Part shown: positions 59,877-64,000 of the stretch, piece after piece | Layout of the letters: every line of letters begins with the position of its first letter | Numbering within the stretch: position 1 is the first letter of the stretch | NCBI RefSeq assembly: GCF_027625935.1 | Contig: NZ_CP115300.1 | Coordinates: forward strand, 7,812,001-7,876,000 | DNA: 64,000 bases | Direction of reading: 5' to 3' | Source: Streptomyces camelliae | Lineage (GTDB): Bacteria > Actinomycetota > Actinomycetes > Streptomycetales > Streptomycetaceae | Program-made: the position numbers and the translations under genes | The notes under the pieces: model-generated | The model's input: only the letters and a program-made list of their open reading frames with translations | Database searches by the model: none | What the model was told of the DNA's origin: nothing

Positions 59877-60620
59877 GTGGCGATCTACAGTGTGCGGCAT
59901 TGTGCAGTCGCGGTGACGGCGTTCGGAACTCTCCTGACGACCCTGTCCGGGTGCGGCAGCGATGGATCCGGCCCTGTCGACGCCGAGGGCGCGCAGGGCC
60001 CCCGTCACCCGGTGGTGTCGGCCATCCCTGCGACCGACCCGACCCGTATCCCGGGCGTCGGCGACCGTCTGCATCGGTGGATCCCTCGTGACTCCAGTCA
60101 GGTCGTCGCCGTGTACGGCAAGGGTGAGGACTCACCCGACTCCACGGTCGTGCTGTACATGAAGGAGGGACCGGAGTGGCGGCCGGTGGCGCGTTGGGCC
60201 GGCCACAATGGCCGGAACGGCTGGACCACGGACCATCACTCGGGTGACGAGCGCAGTCCTGTCGGCGTGTTCGGGCTCTCCGACGCGGGCGGTGTGCTCG
60301 ACGACCCGGGCAGCATGCTGCCGTACGACCAGGACGAGTACGCCTACGCGCCGACGATCGACACCGAAGCGTACGAGCATGTCTTCGACTACGTCATCGC
60401 CATTGACTACAACCGCCTGCCGGGCACGCCTCCGCACGACCCTACGCGCCCCGACGGCGACGACAAGGGCGGCGGCGTCTGGCTGCATCCCGACCACGGC
60501 GACGGCACGGCCGCCTGTGTCAGCGTTCCCAAGGGAGCGATGAAGTTCCTGCTGCGCACGCTCGACCCGGCCCGGCATCCGGTGATGGTGATGGGGGACA
60601 AGGAGGCACTGCGCGCCTGA
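59877..60620 (+). CDS. L,D-transpeptidase-like lipoprotein
   Basis: Predicted 247 aa from GTG 59877. The N-terminal signal ends in the lipobox LSGC (about residues 23-26). The mature domain contains VVAVYGKGEDSPDSTVVLYM, then GRNGWTTDHHSGDERSPVGV FGLSDAGG. Last comes GGGVWLHPDHGDGTAACVSV P, which fits the YkuD/ErfK catalytic layout of His followed by Ser/Thr-x-x-Cys, although HGC is replaced by AAC. It would act on peptidoglycan outside the membrane; with the variant motif, activity is uncertain. No strong ribosome-binding site. Confidence 0.78.
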   Translation: MAIYSVRHCAVAVTAFGTLLTTLSGCGSDGSGPVDAEGAQGPRHPVVSAIPATDPTRIPGVGDRLHRWIPRDSSQVVAVYGKGEDSPDSTVVLYMKEGPEWRPVARWAGHNGRNGWTTDHHSGDERSPVGVFGLSDAGGVLDDPGSMLPYDQDEYAYAPTIDTEAYEHVFDYVIAIDYNRLPGTPPHDPTRPDGDDKGGGVWLHPDHGDGTAACVSVPKGAMKFLLRTLDPARHPVMVMGDKEALRA

Positions 60621-60672
60621 GGCGACGAGGCGTCATTGCGGGGCGGGCTCGACTCCCCGTAGAACACGGGCC

Positions 60673-62283
60673 ATGAGAAGACGGATAGTCATGTCCATGC
60701 TCGCGGGGGCGACCCTCCTGGCGAGCGCGCTCTTCGGCACCGGGGCCGCTGCCGCCCAAGCGGCCGACGTCCCCGGCGAGTTCGGCACGGACTGGCACGA
60801 CCCGGTGACCGCGGCACCGCCCGTCGACCGGCCGCACACCAAGTCCTGCCAGGTCACCTTGGCCGACGCCCAGTTCCGCGACTTCACACCCTATCGGGGG
60901 ACGTACACCCCGCCCCAGGGCTGCGGCGATCGCTGGAGCAAGGTCGTCCTGCGCCTCGACGGCAAGGTGAAGGGCCGTCAGTACGACCGTCTCGGCTATC
61001 TGCACATCGGCGGTGTCGAGATTCTGCGCACGTCCACCCCGGAGCCCTCGCCCGACGGCATCGAGTGGCACGTCGAGAAGGACGTCACCCGCTACAGCGA
61101 CACCTTCCGCAGCGCGCGGGACGTCGAGATGCTGATCGGCAACGTCGTGGACGACACGTACACCGGCGTCATCGACGTGCACGTCACGCTGACCTTCTAT
61201 GCAGGCCGCCCCGCCGAGCGCACCCCCGACCGCGTCCTCACGCTTGCCGACACGCCCGACGGCACGACTCTCACCACCCCGCGCAACAGCGAGCGGATCG
61301 TCGCGGAGGTGTACGCGACGGGATCCGGGGGTGGCTGCGAGGAGTTCTGGTACCTGACCGTGGCCGACCCGGCGTCGTACTCCTGCAAGGCCGACCGCGG
61401 CCCCTACCGCGAGGTGCAGATCAAGGTTGACGGCCGGCTCGCCGGGATCGCCGCGCCGTTCCCGAACGTCTGGACGGGCGGTTGGTCCAACCCCTTCCTC
61501 TGGTACGTCGTCCCGGCCCCGCACGCCTTCGACGTCCGGCCGATCGAGTACGACCTCACGCCCTTCGCCGGCCTCCTCGACGACGGCCGCCCGCACCGCG
61601 TCGAGGTCTCCGTCGTCGGGGTGCCCGCGGGGCAGCCGGGCTGGAGCGCGCCGGTCAATGTGCTGGTCTGGCAGGACGCCCACCGCGCCCAGATCACCGG
61701 AGCGCTCACCGCGGACGACGCGACGGACCTCGCCAACTCCTCCAGCTACACGCCGGGTTCGGAGAACCGGGTGAACACCGAGGCCGGACACCGGCTCACC
61801 GTCTCCGGATACCTCGACACCTCGCACGGCCGCGTGACCACCACGGTCACCCGCTCGCTCGCCAACACCTCCGTGCACCGCTGGACGGACGGTGAGAACA
61901 CGGACGGGCTGGACGCGACCTGGACCGACGACCAGACGGTGACCGTCGGCGGACACGGCCCCGCGCGGACGACGCGGACGCAGCGGACGTACACCATGGA
62001 CGGCGCGACGACCATCGGTACGGACAACCGGTTGCGTACGGTGCTGACCCTGGGCGACCGCGCGTCGGTGACGGAGCGGCGGGGCGGCCGGCGCACCGCG
62101 TGGTCCCGGCTCGACGACACCTACAACGGTGACGCGGCGTACACGATCAACGTCCCGCGTGACCAGCGGCATGCGGTCGGGACCTCCAGTGAGCGCTACC
62201 GCCTGGACGGCTCCGACGGCTGCTACGACCGGTCGTTGGCCACGGCTCAGGGGGTGCTGACGGAGGATCGCGAGGGCTGTTGA
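60673..62283 (+). CDS. Secreted peptide-N4-asparagine amidase A-like protein (PNGase A)
   Basis: Predicted 536 aa with an Ala-rich signal peptide ending near TGAAAAQAADV. CQVTLADAQFRDFTPYRGTY, KVVLRLDGKVKGRQYDRLGY, LHIGGVEILRTSTPEPSPDG and IEWHVEKDVTRYSDTFRSAR follow the PNGase A family (PF12222) from plants, fungi and actinomycetes. The second half (HAFDVRPIEYDLTPFAGLLD) fits as well. Plant members release N-glycans, including those with core alpha-1,3-fucose. Six cysteines suggest disulfides outside the cell. ATG 60673 is favoured by the signal peptide. Possible use: harvesting plant glycoproteins (inferred). Confidence 0.88.
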   Translation: MRRRIVMSMLAGATLLASALFGTGAAAAQAADVPGEFGTDWHDPVTAAPPVDRPHTKSCQVTLADAQFRDFTPYRGTYTPPQGCGDRWSKVVLRLDGKVKGRQYDRLGYLHIGGVEILRTSTPEPSPDGIEWHVEKDVTRYSDTFRSARDVEMLIGNVVDDTYTGVIDVHVTLTFYAGRPAERTPDRVLTLADTPDGTTLTTPRNSERIVAEVYATGSGGGCEEFWYLTVADPASYSCKADRGPYREVQIKVDGRLAGIAAPFPNVWTGGWSNPFLWYVVPAPHAFDVRPIEYDLTPFAGLLDDGRPHRVEVSVVGVPAGQPGWSAPVNVLVWQDAHRAQITGALTADDATDLANSSSYTPGSENRVNTEAGHRLTVSGYLDTSHGRVTTTVTRSLANTSVHRWTDGENTDGLDATWTDDQTVTVGGHGPARTTRTQRTYTMDGATTIGTDNRLRTVLTLGDRASVTERRGGRRTAWSRLDDTYNGDAAYTINVPRDQRHAVGTSSERYRLDGSDGCYDRSLATAQGVLTEDREGC

Positions 62284-62449
62284 GCGTGGCGCTGGGGGAT
62301 GCGCCACCGGCGGCGTGATTTACACGGCTGTGACACGGGCGTCTCAGAAGGGATCAACGACACCTCCAGAGTGATCGGCACGGAAGCCGCTTTCCGTATC
62401 GCAGAAGTCCCGCTCGGCTTCCGCAAGTCGACATCCCCTAGGAGTGCCC

Positions 62450-63826
62450 GTGCCGCAGTCCGTACCGTCCCTGCCGCGACGCGTCGCACGCATACTGCGT
62501 ACCTCCCTCTTCGCGCAGGTCGCCTGCGCGCTCGTGCTCGGCATCGTCGTCGGGAGGCTGTGGCCCGGCGTGGCCACGGATCTCAAGCCGCTCGGTGACG
62601 GTTTCACCCGTCTCATCAAGACGATCATCTCCCCGCTGGTGTTCTGCGTTGTCGTCGTGGGCATCGCCAAGGCCGGTGACCTCAAGGCCTTCGGCCGGAT
62701 CGGGCTCAAGGCCCTGATCTGGTTCGAGGTCGCGAGTACGGCGGCGCTGATCATCGGGCTGATCGCTGCCAACGTCGTCCAGCCCGGCTCGGGAATGCAC
62801 GTCGACCCGTCCGCGCTGAGCGCCAAGGCGGTCGACGCGAAGACGGGCGGCGGATCACTGCCCTCGACGACCGAGTTCATCGTGAATGCGCTGCCCACCA
62901 GTTTCATCGGCGCCTTCGCCGAGAACTCCCTGCTCCAAGTGCTCATCCTGGCCTGCCTGGTGGGCGCCGCGCTGCTGCACCTCGGGCACACCAAGGTGCC
63001 GCAGGTGTTGCCCGCCGTCGAGCAGGCCCAGGAGATCATCTTCGCGATCGTCGGCTTCGTCATGCGACTGGCGCCGATCGCGGTGTTCGGCGCGATGGCC
63101 GTCCTGATCGGCCAGTACGGGCTCGGCGTGATCGAGACGTACGCCAAGCTGATCGTCCTGTGCTATGCGGCCGCGGCGCTGTTCATCGTGCTGCTCGCCG
63201 TCGCCCTGCGCATGGTCACCGGGCTCAGCCTGTGGAAGTTCCTGCGCTACATCCGTGAGGAGATGCTGCTCGCGCTCGGCACCGCCTCCACCGAGTCCGT
63301 CATGCCACGGGTGATGCACAAGCTCCGCAAGGCCGGCGCTCGCGACGACGCCGTGGGTCTGGTGCTGCCCACCGGCTACTCCTTCAACCTCGACGGCGCC
63401 TCGCTCTACCTCTCCATCGGCACCCTCTTCATCGCGCAGGCGGTGGGTGTCGACCTCAGCCCCGGCCAGCAGCTCACCGTCGTCCTCGTGCTCATGCTGA
63501 CCAGCAAGGGGATGGCGGGCGTGCCCGGTTCCGCCTTCCTCGCGCTGTCCGCGACCGCGACCTCGCTGGGCGTCATCCCCGCCGGAGCGGTCGCCCTGCT
63601 GCTCGGCGTCGACCGGATCATGGACTCCATGAGGGTCACCACCAACCTGCTCGGCAACTGCGTCGCCGTCTTCGCGGTCTCCCGCTGGGAGGGCGCGCTG
63701 GACACCGTGCGGGCGAAGAAGGTGCTGGACGGGGAGATCGCCTTCGTGCCGGAGGAGAGGCAGGAGGCCGGGGGCGCGACGACGGTACGGCCGGCTGTGA
63801 AGGAAGCCGCTCCCGAGGCCGGCTGA
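62450..63826 (+). CDS. dctA: C4-dicarboxylate/amino acid:cation symporter
   Basis: Predicted 458 aa. The GTG at 62450 is preferred over 62444 because AGGAG lies 7 nt before it. It belongs to the DAACS family: GFTRLIKTIISPLVFCVVVV at the N-terminal side, LGTASTESVMPRVMHKLRKA (serine-rich hairpin 1), GLVLPTGYSFNLDGASLYLS (the conserved NMDGT-like TM7), LTSKGMAGVPGSAFLALSAT (hairpin 2) and VDRIMDSMRVTTNLLGNCVA (TM8) are all present. It imports succinate, fumarate or malate with protons or sodium. No DctBR two-component genes are adjacent. A hairpin follows. Confidence 0.93.
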   Translation: MPQSVPSLPRRVARILRTSLFAQVACALVLGIVVGRLWPGVATDLKPLGDGFTRLIKTIISPLVFCVVVVGIAKAGDLKAFGRIGLKALIWFEVASTAALIIGLIAANVVQPGSGMHVDPSALSAKAVDAKTGGGSLPSTTEFIVNALPTSFIGAFAENSLLQVLILACLVGAALLHLGHTKVPQVLPAVEQAQEIIFAIVGFVMRLAPIAVFGAMAVLIGQYGLGVIETYAKLIVLCYAAAALFIVLLAVALRMVTGLSLWKFLRYIREEMLLALGTASTESVMPRVMHKLRKAGARDDAVGLVLPTGYSFNLDGASLYLSIGTLFIAQAVGVDLSPGQQLTVVLVLMLTSKGMAGVPGSAFLALSATATSLGVIPAGAVALLLGVDRIMDSMRVTTNLLGNCVAVFAVSRWEGALDTVRAKKVLDGEIAFVPEERQEAGGATTVRPAVKEAAPEAG

Positions 63827-63847
63827 CACCGCCTCCATCGGGTGCGC

Positions 63848-63883
63848 GCGGCCCCCTCTGCCTGCTCGGCGGAGCGGGGCCGC
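63848..63883. terminator. Hairpin between dctA and the convergent MarR-like gene
   Basis: GCGGCCCC / GGGGCCGC, an 8-bp stem whose 20-nt loop can pair further internally. Located 21 bp after the dctA stop. Confidence 0.55.
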
Positions 63884-63890
63884 GCCGCGG

Positions 63891-64000
63891 TCAGCAGGTC
63901 TTCGCCGTGTCCCCGTCGATCAGCGTGTCCAGCAGGACGCCCAGCACCTCGCGCTCCTTCTCGGTCAGCGGAGCGAGCATCTCCTCGGCCGCCGACCGGC
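63891..64000 (-). CDS. 3' end of a MarR-like regulator gene, cut by window edge
   Basis: The minus strand reads RSAAEEMLAPLTEKEREVLG VLLDTLIDGDTAKTC and stops at 63893-63891. The acidic helix with LTEKEREVLGVLLDTL is the usual C-terminal dimer helix of MarR-family regulators (L-T-x-x-E-R-x-x-L). Only about 36 codons are visible, so the family call is tentative. Convergent with dctA. Confidence 0.6.
   Translation of the reverse strand, partial: RSAAEEMLAPLTEKEREVLGVLLDTLIDGDTAKTC

Overview
The window is chromosomal DNA of a high-GC actinomycete, almost certainly a Streptomyces. Third-codon positions are nearly all G or C, GTG and TTG starts are common, and many genes belong to families typical of that genus: a conservon, SPW-repeat, MHYT, DUF6153, DUF6397 and DUF5709 proteins, ROK-controlled xylose genes and a type B L31. 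No CRISPR array, rRNA operon or complete biosynthetic gene cluster was seen.

Region 1 (1-9.2 kb). A DedA-type membrane protein runs off the left edge. It is followed by a Met/His-rich lipoprotein gene and a DUF6153 gene, then eroded MFS-transporter and AAA+ ATPase fragments. Next comes the most unusual locus. A tRNA-shaped RNA closed by a 12-bp helix, with a -10 box placed to start it exactly, lies just upstream of a tightly packed four-gene operon: leucine-rich-repeat protein, ankyrin-repeat protein, MoxR-type AAA+ ATPase, and a protein with an HEXXH motif followed by a von Willebrand A (MIDAS) domain.

Region 2 (9.2-24.5 kb) is a gene graveyard. Recognisable remnants include a GntR/FCD regulator, an Rv1733c-like protein, MarR, ferredoxin reductase, type V uracil-DNA glycosylase, aconitase, a TDT transporter, DoxX, an EamA transporter and the end of an NRPS. 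They alternate with small genes that look intact: a 126-aa hypothetical, SPW-repeat, zinc-ribbon, two DUF488, GAF-SpoIIE phosphatase, cupin and PPOX. A complete IS256-family element with an 8-bp target duplication splits one reading frame. An internally deleted IS5-family element sits between two CTAG sites that end the flanking convergent genes.

Region 3 (24.5-35 kb) is catabolic: aldehyde dehydrogenase with its GAF regulator, an exported amidase, acetamidase/formamidase and an APC permease, then xylB and a ROK regulator divergent from xylA across an inverted-repeat operator.

Region 4 (35-54.6 kb) holds a SWIM/SNF2 pair, an MpaB-type oxygenase, a methyltransferase, an MHYT protein, a conservon (cvnA-B-C-D plus a second roadblock gene), DUF6397, tesB, a DUF3516 helicase and a YdjM-type membrane protein.

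Region 5 (54.6-64 kb) holds rpmE2, DUF5709, a heterodimeric ABC exporter whose two nucleotide-binding domains are degenerate in complementary ways, an L,D-transpeptidase-like lipoprotein, a secreted PNGase A-like protein, dctA, and the 3' end of a MarR-like gene at the right edge.
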